Source of the DNA: Evernia prunastri
Taxonomy: Eukaryota; Ascomycota; Lecanoromycetes; Lecanorales; Parmeliaceae
Direction: 5' to 3'
Assembly: GCA_003184365.1 (NCBI GenBank)
Contig: NKYR01000019.1
Location: 310,001 to 374,000, forward strand
Length of the DNA stretch: 64,000 bases
The notes under the pieces were generated by a model. That model saw nothing but the letters and a program-made list of their open reading frames with translations. It did not search any database and was not told the origin of the DNA. A program made the position numbers and the translations under genes. The first letter of the stretch is position 1, and every line of letters begins with the position of its first letter. Positions 1-12,726 of this stretch are shown piece by piece.

Positions 1-894
1 TAGTTCTAATTTAATGATTGAACGCTGAAGCAGCAGATTCGTGGATATCGAGAGATTTCGAGGCAATGAGTTGGCGGCTCAACAAAGAGAGACCTTCGGG
101 AGCGAGGACTCCCGAGTCTCGCTAGCCGTCCGATTAGATTAGGGCACTAGGGTTTACAAGTTTAGCGTTTATACGCGGTCTCGGCTTTCGCAGTGGCGGG
201 GCTCGGCGGGGGTTGCAATAATTGGGACTGAATAGGTTCGGAGTATGGAGCACTTGGACACTCCAATTCAACCTGTTGAATCACTAGAATTGCACGAGCC
301 CCTGAGAAAATTACGTCTCTATCCTTGTACGCTTTGAGTGTGAGTATGTGGAGCCGAGTCCGACAGTTCCTTCAATATCATGCGCATGGTGGTTCCATGT
401 TCCTACGTATTCTCAAGGACCATTCCAGCTATAAAGAACTCCAAGACGAACTACACCTTTGTAGCTCGACTCATACCTTATCTTGAAGAAATATTTCCAC
501 CAGTCGTCAGAAGTGACTCTTTCTGAGCCTTCAAAAGGACAAGACCTCAGCTTCGTCAAATTCTGAGCCATGGACCAAATTATATCCACGTTGTTTGGTA
601 ATCGTCTCTTCTTGTGTGTTGGTGTATTCCTCGTTATGCTTGACTTCGCGAAACGAAGTCGTCTTTGGCGTGCTCTGGAATCGTAGATCGGCTATGGCAG
701 TTGGGTCAGAGCGGCTTTCGCTCACATAGCACCGTAGCTCCATGGCATAACCTGTAAAGGGAACATTGTCTCACGTCATGGTGAGGAGGTTTTCAATTGT
801 TTGAAACAATCTCTGGGGTAGACCCCGCCAGCAAAGTGGTCAGTACTGTATGGCATCGTCCCACTAACATTTTATTCTATTGTTGATCTGGAGC
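1..894. other. intergenic, no gene recognised
   Basis: No reading frame here resembles a known family. One 70-codon minus-strand frame (531-743) starts with ATG but has no recognisable motif and no supporting splice structure. The stretch probably holds the 3' flank of the DUF202 gene and an unrelated intergenic region. Confidence 0.5.
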
Positions 895-1494
895 TCATCG
901 GCTTGACGCAGCATTAGTTGACAAAAACAGGATACAAGCTGCGACTATTGCACATGCTACAATCGTGAAGACCTATACATTGACCATCAGCCGCGACAAT
1001 GATCAACAAGTGGGGTTTCTCTCCACAGAGCAGAGGAAATACTCACGACTTGTGTCTTCCACCCAGTCTGTACCAACGCTTGTCTCCGCGAGTATTTGGT
1101 GACAGTCTTGACATAATTGGCAACCCCGCTGGCTAGGCAAGCGATGCTCAGGAGCCAGAATAGCAGTCCTACTGGCAATGCTATCCTTTTCTCAATGCTC
1201 GTAGGCTGGGATTTCAGATGAAACGATATGATAATGGCCACGCTGACGACAGACATGTATATGCTTAGTCGAAGCCATGAGAGAAACGTTCTTTCATTGG
1301 CGCAATGATCTCGGGCGTCAGATGATTCGTTGGGGAAGAGCAGAGGAGCGAAGATTGGACGAGAGAGGAATAGATGAGAAGTTGAGGAGCTGTCAACGAT
1401 TAGAATGGCGCTGTTGTGGCAGAAGATCAACTCACTGATCTACGACGATACCTCGAGTGCTCAAAGGCTCAAGTGCTTGAGCCACTGAAGACAT
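895..1494 (-). CDS. DUF202 (YidH-like) small membrane protein
   Basis: A small integral membrane protein of unknown biochemical function, DUF202/YidH type. The key motif is ERTFLSWLRLS at the start of the first helix, the hallmark of the family. Three hydrophobic segments follow: one right after the motif, one around IALPVGLLFWLLSIACL, and a C-terminal one encoded by the last exon (VFTIVACAIVAACILFL). The model has three exons: ATG at 1494 with donor after 1436; a middle exon ending at 1047; and a last exon 972-895 after a GT-AG intron with acceptor TATAG. The first acceptor is ambiguous, since two in-frame CAG sites lie within about 25 bp. Without the last exon the third helix would be missing. 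It is divergent from the acyltransferase at 1782. Confidence 0.75.
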
Positions 1495-1781
1495 GATGGA
1501 AGACGACTTCAAATCTGATGAGCGAGATATGGTTGTGGTGCTGAGATGCGGAATAATGTTTATCGGCAGGCCCTTGGTTGGACCTTATGAACTCGCGGGG
1601 GGCCGAAAACGTGGGGTAAGCCGCTAACACAAACGACGTGCATGGCGAACAGCTTTGAACTTGGCACTCCGGATTGCAATCATGAAAAGGGCTGTCGCAT
1701 TATAGCTTCATGCATAATGGGAGTTCTAACAGGCGCTCAACATATATCAGCCTACTGACGCCTTGAGGTAAGCCCTCGATT

Positions 1782-4275
1782 ATGCCTCCTCCCAAGACTG
1801 AAAATTCTCCCGCTTCAGCTCCGGATCTCGAAATTTTGGGGGATCAAGTTACAATACATCCGACAGGCTATGTCGAACCCCCCGCTCGTCAAGATGCAGG
1901 CCATGAGAGAAATCTCGTTGAACATATGGCTCGGTTCCGTGAGTCGCCTCTGGACTTCCTCCGGGAGGTCAGTCTACACGTGTCTGGCACGGGATGGAGA
2001 GCCTACGACGAGGTTCTAGGTCAGCCGATTTTCTACAGTGGCTTCTCTGAAAACATGAAAGCGGCAGTTTTGAAGACACCCATGCTCAGAAGAAGGATCG
2101 AAGATCTGGCACAACGGAGGGTGGAAGTCGAGGAACGATCGGGTCTACTTGGTGATGAAAGGGACAAAATCGGGAACAAAATGCGTAGGAAAACCGAGAT
2201 TGAAACAAGTCTGCAGGAAGTTGCATTAGAGTTGACGGATGGCATGATCTGCAAGATGGAGAGTAAGAGGTTCATCAGAGGAGCCTATTATCTGTGTACG
2301 CAGCTCTTAACTCGGGCATACCACCAAGGCATTCACGTCTCAAGCGAAGAAGTGCTTCGATTAAGATCTGTTGCCGAACAAGCAGCTAAGAAAAAACACT
2401 CGATCGTCTTCCTCCCGTGTCACCGATCTCATGTCGACTACGTTTCACTACAACTCATCTGTTATCGGCTAGGGATTGCTTTACCTACCGTTGTTGCGGG
2501 TGACAACCTCAACTTGCCAGTCATCGGCTCATTTCTTCAGCATGCTGGAGCTATGTGGATTAGGAGAAGTTTTGGAGACGATGCTTTGTACACGACGCTC
2601 GTCCAATCGTACATTGATACACTACTGCAAAACGGTTTCAATTTTGAATGCTTCATTGAAGGCGGTCGATCGAGGACTGGCAAGCTTCTGTCGCCCAAAT
2701 TTGGAATCTTGAGCTTCCTCCTAGATAGTGTCCTGTCTGGCCGTGTAGATGATGCGATTATTTGTCCCGTGAGCACTCAGTATGACAAGGTAATCGAGAC
2801 GGAGTCATATATCAGCGAGCTCCTCGGTCAACCGAAGCCGAAGGAAAACCTACAAGACTTCCTCTCCGCATCTTCCGTGCTTTCGCTGAAGCTTGGAAGA
2901 GTTGACGTCAGGTTCCATGAACCCTGGAGCCTTCGGGACTTCATCGACGGCCAACAAGCTCGGAGAGACCAGTCGCCCGCAACTAACAGCCCGAACAACA
3001 TGGATACCTCGGAAAATCGGATTCGCCTCCTCAGGACTTTGGGTTTCAAAGTGCTGTCCGATATCAATGCTGTTTCCGTCGTGATGCCTACGGCCCTGAT
3101 CGGTACCGTGCTGCTTACTCTACGCGGACGCGGAGTTGGCAAATCGGAGCTGATAAGGCGAGTGGATTGGCTGAGCGAGCGCGTCAGAAACAAGGGAGGC
3201 CGGGTGGCACACTTCGCCGGCGCTCCCACTGAAGTGGTCGTAGATCGGGGTCTTGAGGTTCTAGGATCTGGTCTAGTGGGTGTCGTAGATGGCTTACCAG
3301 AGACGACATATTACGCCGTCGACAGGTTTCAGTTGTCTTTTTACCGAAACATGACCATTCATCTTTTCATCACAGAAGCACTCGTGTCTGCAGCCATGTA
3401 TACGCGTGTTAAGCAAGGTGGAGGGCCTGACAATCAGAGGATATCGTTTGATCGTCTGCATGATCAGGTGTACTTCCTCTCTCAGGTAAGATATTTCGAC
3501 CCAACGTTCATCAAATGGCTCATGGTTCTCGTAGCTTTTCCGCGGCGAATTCATCTACCCTACAGCAGGCCTTCTCGCCAATCTCAATGCAACTCTACGA
3601 GGCCTGGAAAAAGACGATGTGATCACCGTCTCTCGCGATTCTGCTGGGAAGGCGCTCTCAGCAGGCTTGAGCGATGCAGAGAGAAAGAGTGGGCGAGAAA
3701 ATTTCGACTTTTACTGTTTCCTCATCTGGCCTTTTATTGAGTCGACATGGCTAGGCGCAGTGGCTCTTATGGGGTTGACGCCGCCGTTGGAGCAGAAGGA
3801 TGAAGTGTGGCTCGACGTCGCGAAGACCCAAGACGCTGCGCAGCTGCTGGGCAAGACGCTCTACCATCAAGGTGACCTTTCGTACTTCGAAGCCGTCAAC
3901 AAGGAAACACTGAAAAACGCGTTCCAGCTTTTCGAAGACGAGGGCATTGTCGACTTGCACAAGAGCAAAGACAAAAAGGTTCCTTCAACGATCAAGCTGG
4001 CTGAAGGATGGTGCCCCAGAAGAGACCCGTCGACAGGAAAGATCGTTCCGGAAGGTAATCTGTGGTCCTTCATCGAGACCATAGCGAGTTCACGGAGGGA
4101 AGGCAAGAACCGTCGCGATGGCGCCACAGTCAGTACGAGGGTACTAGTGTTGGCGGACAAAGTTGGCCGGCAGTTGTTCGAGAACGCAGCTGCTCCGGGT
4201 GGCGCCGCTGCGGACGCCGTGAAGGGTCCGAAGAAGCGGAGACGGAAAGAGATGCAGACAAAAGCAAGGCTGTGA
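1782..4275 (+). CDS. PlsB/GNPAT-like glycerol-3-phosphate or DHAP acyltransferase with PTS1-type C-terminus
   Basis: Predicted to acylate glycerol-3-phosphate or dihydroxyacetone phosphate, the first step of glycerolipid or ether-lipid synthesis. Two exons, 1782-3485 and 3535-4275, joined by a 49-bp GT-AG intron, give about 814 residues, close to bacterial PlsB. The catalytic HX4D box is HRSHVD, with the substrate-binding block FIEGGRSRTGKLL downstream and a block containing CPVSTQYDKVIE after it. The splice recreates the conserved LFRGEFIYP, which supports the intron. The protein ends in a basic stretch followed by ARL, which fits the peroxisomal PTS1 consensus ([SAC][KRH][LM]). Animal GNPAT is also peroxisomal and ends in a PTS1. 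The family call is firm. DHAP as substrate and peroxisomal location are inferred from the tail. Confidence 0.85.
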
Positions 4276-5034
4276 CGCATCGAGTCGTAGTGAAACCCGA
4301 CCTCGACAGTGTCTCGACGTCAGCAGCATTGATCCGGAAAAGACTCTGGCGAAGCTCCGGTCAGTGTGGCAGTAGGGCTTCATCGGCTCGCATGCTATCT
4401 TGCCCCACGATGTCTTGCAGGATTACTTGCAGATTTACATACAGGTCAAGATGACATCAGATCCAATTGAGATTGCCTGCAAGACTCTTGTGACCAGGGA
4501 TAGCAAGAGATATCCTTTCAGCAGCCTGAAATGAAACCACTTCAGAGTCTGCAGTCTTTCGGCACTGGCCGGTGATCAACAGCGATACCAATATCTTCAC
4601 TTGTGGGCAATACGGGTGTGTCAGTTGCGTAGGAATTAATGGATGATTGGAAGGTTCAGAGCCCAGAGCTGAGACTACGAATGATGGTGGCGCAGAGCAA
4701 AGCCGTGATATGAGAGACGTGAGCCGTCTGCGCCAACGGCACCGATGTCAGGGGAGTGGGCCATTTGATGCTCGCTGATCAAGTACATGGGGATCGACTA
4801 TCATTAGAGTTCCATGAACTTATATATGAAGAACATGATTTCGAGGGAAAAAAACATTCGCTATGCTGTATGCCGCACGCAACATGGGGTATCTCGGATA
4901 TTAGATGAAGCCATCGAATCACCTACTCCTCCGCTACTGAACGCTATGCAACAAGCCTGATCCATGCGGTTTGGTCCTTACCCAATACCCCAACTGTCAG
5001 AGTCACCAGTGGTCTCCTCCCAATTTCGGCGGAA
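4276..5034. other. intergenic between convergent genes
   Basis: About 760 bp between the 3' ends of the acyltransferase and the unknown minus-strand gene. Short frames here only continue out of the acyltransferase in other frames. No repeat, RNA gene or conserved motif was seen. Confidence 0.5.
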
Positions 5035-6339
5035 TCAAGCATCTGGATCGGAACCGTAGTCGACGACCTCAGGGCCCAACTCGCCTTCCTCGTCCAACTG
5101 CATCAGGTAATTCCTCCCCCGGATCATCGCGATCGAAATAGCGAGCGCATGCCACACATCCTGTCCTATCACCTTGAAATCGAACGTCCCCAACGTTCTG
5201 ATCGGATTACCCGGCAAGCGACTGTCACATGTCACGATAGCCACGATGCTATACTTTATCACGAATCCAGTCAGGGTCGGAAGCTCATGAGTGAACTTTG
5301 GATCATCATCCCTTCCTTGAGGGCTAGGGTGTCGCCATTTGTCGCGGTACTGGCGGCCGAGAGCGTGGAGCTGGTCAGTGACTCGACTGACGACGCTTTC
5401 GACCGTTTCTTGGCCTTTGGCCGAGGCGATGGCGATGACGGGGATATGGTCTTTGTGTTGCACCTTAGCGTCCGCGAGTGACCACTTGTAATACTTGTTG
5501 ATCGCATGGTAGAGAGGTTTCTCGGCTGCTGTCTTGCTGAGAATCTGGTCGCGAACGCGGGAGCCGGCCAAGATGAGGTCGGTGAGGGAACGGCAGGCTG
5601 TGAAGATTAGATGTTAGCTATAAAACCCAAATTAGAAAGGTGATGAACAATGCGTACCTCTGCCGGTTGAGCTGTGGATGTTATTAACATAAACCCGGCT
5701 CTCGTCGTTGGTGAAAAGCTGATCAGGAAAAGTTGGGTAGTCCAACATCCAGGTATCATGGAGCAAAGGCTCGAAGCCACGATTCGTCAGCTTGGTGAAG
5801 AGCCATCTCTCTTCCTCTGTCCAATCCTGGATGCGCGGATCGTCGTAGTCGAGGTAGCGGTCGTTGTACTTCTGTAGAGCGCGTTTTGTGTCGTCGCCTT
5901 TGATTCCTTCGTCGTACTCATCCGCAACTAATGTAATGTCATTGTCGTATCCAGGTGTAACAGCAGCCGCATCGTCCTCGACCATCGTGTCTCCTTCAAG
6001 ATCCTCCCCTTCCTCGGGATCATCGCTCTGGTTTTCACCAGAACCACTGAACCAGAGTGCCAAGTTCCAAAAGCTCTTACGCTTCTTGCGGTGATCGCGG
6101 CCATTCTCCCTCATGATCCTACCGTCTTTCGCTTTGCGTAGATCAACGCCGCCGCCATGTTTCTTCGGCGTATGTTCCTGTAGCCATTTCTCAGTTCGCC
6201 GCTTTGTGGGGCTCATCGAGCCGCTCTCTGATTGCTGTTCGAGCTCTCTGTGCATGGTTGTGTTGTTGGAGGAGGTGCTGCGTTGTGGACTGGAGGCGAT
6301 GAAACCGCTCGCTTTGGCAAAAGCCGAGGAAAGAGCCAT
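5035..6339 (-). CDS. conserved fungal protein of unknown function
   Basis: I do not recognise a named family. Two exons, 5658-6339 and 5035-5597, joined by a 60-bp intron (donor GTACGC, acceptor TTCACAG), give about 414 residues. The N-terminal 150 residues are polar and low complexity: a basic patch (DHRKKRKSF) is followed by an acidic stretch. The C-terminal 250 residues look folded, rich in aromatic residues (for example DDPRIQDWTEEERWLF and LLHDTWMLDYPTF), and the last exon carries alternating hydrophobic segments such as VIAIASAKGQ. There is no signal peptide or transmembrane helix. The ATG at 6339 is the first in frame. It lies in tandem with the downstream-facing GST gene, 388 bp away. 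The frame and splice are convincing; the function is open. Confidence 0.7.
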
Positions 6340-6727
6340 ACTTGCGCTGAATAATTGAGGTATATTGCGAGTAGTTGGATAGCTTGCTGTTGTGGAGGTA
6401 AAGTTAGGAGGGTGACGTTGGCTAGGGAAAGTTGAGTGTTGACGGGAGGAGCTCGGAAGAAGTGAAAAAGGCCATTGTCAGAATCTACGGCTTTATTGTC
6501 TGAAGCTTATTGTACTGAATAACAATAATGGACAAAAGGCGAAACAAAGGACAATAGATCAAGAGGTGAAGGTCTCCGGGGCCTTAGATACATAGAGCTG
6601 GCGCTTAAATCCGGCCGATAACAGCCAATCATCAGGGACAATACATTTTTGTTTCAATACTACATACGGCTCCATTTGTTTCCTGTATTGCTTCGGTATT
6701 TCCAAACGAGGCATTACAGTTATATGT
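6340..6727. other. intergenic, promoter of the unknown gene and 3' flank of the GST
   Basis: 388 bp between two tandem minus-strand genes. AT-rich in its right half. No specific element was recognised. Confidence 0.4.
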
Positions 6728-7626
6728 TCATTTGTGCTTTTCCTGGTCGGCTTCTTGGCCTTTCATAACCCATTGGCTATGCATCTTCTGATATTCTTCT
6801 TCACCCTCCTACATCCGATGTCAGCTTTCAAACCTGTCTTATCCCACGAGTGCGGGGTCTGACCTTGCTTTGCATCTTCTTCTTCATCTCAAATGGCTCA
6901 GGGACGTCCAATCCCTTTTGAACTGCTGGTCTAGCATTGATTCGATCCAGCCATGCTTTGAGATGCTTGAACTCCTTCACCTCAACACCTGCCCATTCAG
7001 CCCAATTGATCCAGGCAAAGCAAGCAAGGTCTGCAATGGTAATTTTGTCGCCAACAACCCACGGCCCGCTCGAACCGCTTTTGGACTGAAATTCAAGGCG
7101 ATCTTCCAGCACTTGGTACAAACGCTTGGTCTCGGTCTGATACCGGTTGATGCCATATTGAATCTTCTCCGGAGCATAGCGGTAGAAGTGGTTCGCTTGA
7201 CCCTACGCTTCTCAGAACCGATATCTCAAGTTGGGCTATGGCCCTGCCACATACCTGCATTGGACCGAGTCCGCTTTGCATCCAGACCAGCCATTCCACA
7301 ACCTCCCAGTACTCATCCGAATCGTATGAGTACGAGAGTTTGTATTCTGGATCGTACCGCTCGCAAAGGTATAGCATCAGTGCTCCAGATTCGAATATTC
7401 TCTTTTCCCGCGGCTTCCCATCAGATGAAGGCGTCTTATCAACAATGGCTGGGATCCGACCATTGGGATTGATCTTCAAGAACCAGTCTTCCTTCTGGAT
7501 GTTCTTGCTAATCTGAATGTTTTGCACCTCGTAGGGTAGACCGAGCTCTTCCAGCGTAATGCTAGCTTTCTGCCCGTTGGGTGTGCCGGATGTGTAGAGC
7601 ACGATGTCTGGCTTTGCGGGCGCCAT
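6728..7626 (-). CDS. glutathione S-transferase, Ure2-like
   Basis: Cytosolic glutathione transferase of the fungal Ure2-like class. Three exons (7255-7626, 6864-7202, 6728-6808) give about 263 residues, usual for this class. The N-terminal thioredoxin-like fold opens with VLYTSGTPNGQKASITLEEL and carries the cis-Pro loop NPNGRIPAIVD and the ES pair (FESGALMLYL) that binds the gamma-glutamyl group. The helical C-terminal domain contains GDKITIADLACFAWINW, the N-capping/hydrophobic staple motif of GSTs. Introns are 52 and 55 bp with standard GT-AG ends, all phase 0. The last exon encodes only 26 residues, a charged tail ending in KHK. Substrate is unknown. It is divergent from She9/Mdm33. Confidence 0.9.
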
Positions 7627-8059
7627 GATTTCAAGTCCAAGTAGCTTTATGCCGCAGAGGAGAGTCTGATGAAGCTAAAGAGACTTGATGGCTTCTTTGA
7701 TGATGAAAACCAAATGGCCAAAGATTGAAACAAATTCTTCCGTAGAGGAGGTAGAGTCGGTCATAACTATGACGTGAAGGACTCGACGGAGGGCCTCATC
7801 CGCCGATGCTCCCCAAGCCCACTCCATTTCCGACGTCGATAGTCAAAGACATTTACCCGAGGGGCAAAAGGCGACATTGATGCTGGACAAGCTGCCAACC
7901 AGTACGCGATCTGAAAGCAAAGAGTCATCCATTCTCCGCCTCTTGAGGGTGACACACGCTTCAGTTTTCACCTCTGCCGCCCGGCACTCAGATCATGTAC
8001 GCGAAATCGAGCTCACCCCTCCGGACAGACTCCGGAGCTCCAACCGTTGCTGAAGAGTG
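7627..8059. other. divergent promoter region, GST / She9
   Basis: 433 bp shared between the ATG of the minus-strand GST and the ATG of the plus-strand mitochondrial protein. No coding signal and no recognisable operator. Confidence 0.4.
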
Positions 8060-9427
8060 ATGCGGCCAATATTTGGGCGAACCACAGCTTCACCTTTTCC
8101 AGACGTGTTGCTATATGCTCCACCACTGCTAGGTCTTCCGCGAGCTGCTCCTAGGGAGCAGCTAAACTCCAAGCTGTGGATTTGCCAACGGTGCTATCAT
8201 CACAATCTACGCGTGCTAAATGCGAGATGGATACATACTGTACAGCGAGGTAATTTCCGAAGAATTCGAGCGCCTAGGCTAGATTTCTCCAAATCCCCGA
8301 GCCGGCTTCTGTCAGGTAGTAGCAATGCAGGAGATAAGCCACGAAGCGATCTACCCTCGCAAGAGGAGGGCCGACGGTCTCACATCTCGAAGAGATTTTC
8401 TCATGTGATGGACCACCTACAGTCCAACATCTTCATCGCTGGCCAAAGGCTCAATGACTTGACCGGCTACTCGGGCATCGAGGCACTGAAGAAGGACATC
8501 GAGGAGCAAGGTCGCTGGTCGTCAACCCACTTTCAGCGAACCCGACGCTGACCTTTGCCAGAGATCCATGTCCAAGCTACCCGAGCGGCTTTGCAGAAGG
8601 CAAGGGAGGACTACACCCTAGCTATAAGCCAGCGCTCCAGCTCCCAGCGCGAAGTGAACGAACTCTTGCAGCGAAAGCACGCCTGGACACCCAACGACCT
8701 GGAGCGCTTCACGGAGCTCTACCGCTCGGACCACGCGAACGAGCAAGCCGAAACCGCCGCCCAAGAGAATCTGCTGACAGTGGAGCGGCGAGCCGAAGAA
8801 GCAGCGGCCCGATTGAGCGCGAGCATATTGGCCAGATATCACGAAGAGCAGATCTGGAGTGACAAGATACGGAGGATGAGCACTTGGGGGACCTGGGGGT
8901 TGATGGGGGTCAATGTGTTGCTGTTCCTGGTGTTCCAGATCGGCGTTGAACCGTGGAGGAGGAAAAGGCTGGTGAAGGGTTTCGAAGATAAAGTGATGGA
9001 GGCACTGGAGAGGGAAGGCTCAGCTGTGGGAGCAACGCCAGCAGAGGTCAAGGCGGCTCAAGACGCGATCTCCGTGGAGATGCAAAACACCCAGGAAGCG
9101 ACAACGCCGGTAGAGATTGGTAGCGACGCACAGATACCACCAGCTGCTGTAGATCCTTTACCGGAAACGCCGCTACCACTGCATGAAGATATACCGTCCG
9201 AGGTCATATCCGTAGGGTCTTCCCGCGGTTCGGCGCTCGATGTGCAGCTACAGGTTCCTATGTCCACTTTTGAAAGTATCAAAGAATGGATACGAGACAT
9301 GTTCAGTGAGAGGCAGATTGTGCTCCGTCGCGTGGATGTGACGACAGCGACACTTGAGGGCGCTGCGGCTGGAGCTGGAGTGGCATTTGTTGGAATGATG
9401 GTGCTGCTGCTACGGCTTAGATCGTGA
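8060..9427 (+). CDS. SHE9: She9/Mdm33 mitochondrial inner-membrane protein
   Basis: Homologue of yeast She9/Mdm33, which shapes the mitochondrial inner membrane. Two exons, 8060-8510 and 8562-9427, give about 438 residues. The N-terminus is rich in Arg, Ser and Leu with almost no acidic residues for about 90 residues, as expected of a presequence. The core is a long coiled coil (EIHVQATRAALQKAREDY onward) leading into the first transmembrane helix (WGLMGVNVLLFLVFQIGV). A variable acidic/Thr-rich linker follows, then a second helix at the very C-terminus ending in LRLRS. The splice (donor GTCGCT, acceptor TTGCCAG) rebuilds the coiled coil in frame. The in-frame GTG just before the ATG at 8060 is not used. 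It converges with the CLC gene, with 181 bp between stops. Confidence 0.85.
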
Positions 9428-9608
9428 TGCAGGTACACCTATCCGGCTTGTGGCAGCGTTTACCTGAGCAAATCTCAAGAGTCTGTACTCGAGTCATTGC
9501 AGCACTAAAGCTAGCAACGAAATACAACATGTATACCAAGCAGTCAATAGAAGCAGGGATCCGATTGGGGAGAAAGTCCTGGGTATCTTCGCGATATAAA
9601 TCTAAATT

Positions 9609-12473
9609 CTACCTATCCTGCAACTCCACCCCCGTATCCTCATCCTCCGTCCCATCCAATATAGCATGCCTCGAAGCGCGAATGGGCTCTAATCGATCTC
9701 TCGGATCCATAGTCTCCGACTGCAGCAGCCCCGGACCCCTCGCGGACCCACCAAGCTTCACCCGCCCGCCCGATACACTCATCACTTTATCAGCGACCCA
9801 ATCAGCCGCTCGGCTAATCATATCCCACAACCTCTCCTGCCTCTCATCAAGCGTCGAGTCGTCCCTTGTAGTCTCGTGAGCCTCGACTTTGAATTGGAAC
9901 TTGAGGCAGTCTTTGACGGTCACCAGACCGGCGAGGCGGCCTCTGTAGTCCACCAGTATCACTCGAGGGCCCATCTTCTTGAAGAGTTCCATGACGGTCT
10001 CGAGCGGTAGGCGTGGATGGACTGCCAATGGCGTTGGGTCGATGAATCGGCTGAAATCAACGTTCTGCTGGCCGCTCACGGATTCAATGGCGTCGAACGT
10101 AACCGGTGGCGCTGCGGTTGTCGGGGTCTGTAACGCAGTCGAATCAGGTTGCGTGAAGAAGCATTTCGCGTCTGGGGAGATGAAACCCTCCTTCTTGGCT
10201 CGGTCTAATGCATATCGTAGTTCTGTACGCCCAATGTAGCCAATCAAGGCCTTTGTTGTACGGTCTTCGATGATGGGGAATCCTTGGTATTTATTCTGAG
10301 ACATTATGGTCTCCAGAGCTCGAAGGTTGAGACCAGATGACGGCAGTGAGGTGACTTCGCTTGTCATGACTGAAGAGACAGGCACCCCAAACGTGTGCTC
10401 TTCTTTGTTGTCAAGGAAAGGAAAGCCATTAAACCAGATCATTCGGTCTGCAATGCCACCCTTTCCAAAACGCTCGCTTACGGCTTTCGTAACTCCAACG
10501 ACAATCTTAGATCATATTGTCAGCTCCTCAAGATTTTTGAATCCGGATGAGATTTGTACTAACCATCGTCGGCAGTATATACGTGAGGGCACCAGTCAAT
10601 TCAAACATAATAACCACTACCGAAACAGTAATGTGCATGATGCCACTGAGAGCTGCTGCTGCACCGAGAAAAGCATAGGTTCCTGGGGTTATACATGGTA
10701 CGTCTGGCTCACAAGCGGCGAAGAACTTTGCGTGAGGAAACGATTCATGTAGAGTTTGAACCAAGATACCGACCATTCTTCCGAACGAGGCCCCGATTGC
10801 CATGGAAGGTACGAATATGCCTGCCGGCACCTTGCAACCATAGGAAATGATTACAAGAAAGGTCCTCATAACTGTGGCGAATAGCAAGGACAGTATCATT
10901 GACCAGCGATTTTTGGTACTAAGCGCTGTGAGTAGACCGGTCTCGGACTTGTGCAAACACAACTCACTCGCATAGACCATCATAGTCATGACCTCCTTCA
11001 CACTCAAGGAAAAGCTTCTCCATAGCTTCCGTCATGTCGATTCTCAAAAACATATTAGGATAACAGAGCAACGCCGTACCTGCCGCAAGAAGCGTAGCCT
11101 CTAAAACCGCGTACTTCGAGAGATACTTTTTCCGAAACGCCATTGCCCGCAAATTCCATTTCATAACAAAAGCACCATACAGTCCTCCGAAAACACCGAT
11201 AAAGATGAAGAAAATCACCTCGAAGAAATGCCACGATCTATCGTATCTGACTTCGAACATGACAAGCTGGCCAGTCCGGAAAGGGTTCATAGCCTACATC
11301 AAAGATCATCAATACCATATGCAAGAATCAACAGCAGTCGGGACCTACCGCTAACACTGCAGTAGCCACCAAAGCACAAAAATAACTCCGCCACATGGTC
11401 TTTAGGGGGAAATAAGATGACATTTCCTGGACATGTCAGCCTTGGATACATTCTTCCAAATGATGTGATCCCTACTTCTAAAGAAAAGAGGACACCACCA
11501 ATCGGGCTCCCAAACGCCACCGCAACTCCCGCTGCCGCACAAGCACTCAAGATCTCTCGCGTTTTGGCCGCATTTCGTTTGTACTTGTCGAAGAATCTTG
11601 AGATTACATTCCCAGTACACACCGCATAGTGTACACTCGGCCCTTCCTTTCCTACCGAGAGGCCAGATGCAATTGCCAGTGGCAAGCAGATTGACTTGAT
11701 CAAAAGCGTCCAGAATCCGAGGAATCCTTTCATAACGAAGCCCGCAATGATGCATTTGATCTCTGATATGCCTGATCCGGCAGCGTAGGGAGCATAAGCC
11801 TTAACCAGACTAGCGGAAGTCAGAGCAAAGACAATCTAGCACCCTGTCAGCCAGCTTACGCTGTTCGTCTTTCTCAGCCTTACCGAGAAGACAAAATATA
11901 GAAAGTAGTTGACCGGCCACAAGGACGTCCATCTGTGCCAGGCATCGCAGGCTTTACCAATCAGCTCGAGTCCAATGATATGGTCATCGACCTACTATCT
12001 TCACCCCAGCAACAGAAGTCCTCATTCAGATAGAAGGCTGTCGTGCAGTAGCCCAGCTTCACATCAGAAAGCCATTCGGTAACTATGTTCAGGAACGCCG
12101 CATTTAGCCCTATGGCAGCCCCAACTAATGTGACGACAATCCAAGCCTGGCCAGCATCGTACGAGTCCCGAAGCTTCCGTCTCCAGCCTAGTTGCCCATC
12201 ACGCTCAAAGAAGCCTGCATTCTCTTTTCGTCTTGCTCTTCTCCTGAGTTGCTCTCTGGCCGCATCCTGCACCCAGTCTATCGTAGTAAAGTCCTCATAT
12301 CTCTTGATTTTCTCGATTTCCTCTGTAAATTCCTGCTCCGTGCTACCTGTCGGAGCTCCATTTTGCCCGTGCTCAGCGCTTGAAAGGGCGGATAGCCGTC
12401 TTGATATCCTTCTTTCCGGCAGTGATGGTCGGCGCGGGGGCTGCGCAGAGAAGGATGTCGTTCGAGCGGTCAT
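9609..12473 (-). CDS. CLC-family chloride/proton antiporter (Gef1-like)
   Basis: Voltage-gated CLC protein of the endomembrane antiporter type. Seven exons (11996-12473, 11884-11951, 11476-11835, 11349-11426, 10968-11293, 10564-10918, 9609-10505) give about 853 residues. Selectivity motifs are GSGISEIK, GKEGPSVH and KVPAGIFVPSMA. The gating glutamate is E246 in GKEGP. The proton glutamate is E303, in SLEEMSSYF, recreated exactly at a splice junction. Their spacing of 57 residues equals that of human CLC-5 (E211/E268), so exchange rather than channel activity is expected. Two CBS domains occupy the C-terminal third. The second exon is only 68 bp and was placed by the CDAWHRWTS segment and a CTGAT branch site. 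Yeast Gef1 works in Golgi/vacuole acidification and copper loading; the same role here is inferred. Confidence 0.92.
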
Positions 12474-12726
12474 ATCAAGTCGTCATTGTGTAGTAGTATT
12501 TTCCAAAGGTTGAGCGCCTCAGGGCTGCATGTTCATTCTCGGTAGATCCTCGGCTGTAAGGCGCGTGAGTTGCGTGGAGTAAACTTTTGGCCGCGAACTG
12601 CGAGGTTCAACAACTTGCTCCTTCATGTGCTCCTTCCTGAAGAACTGACTTTCACGAGCAGCAGTCCGTAACTGACAGAGACTCTGGTATGCACAATCTC
12701 TATTCTTTTTCATATATGCTAACAGT

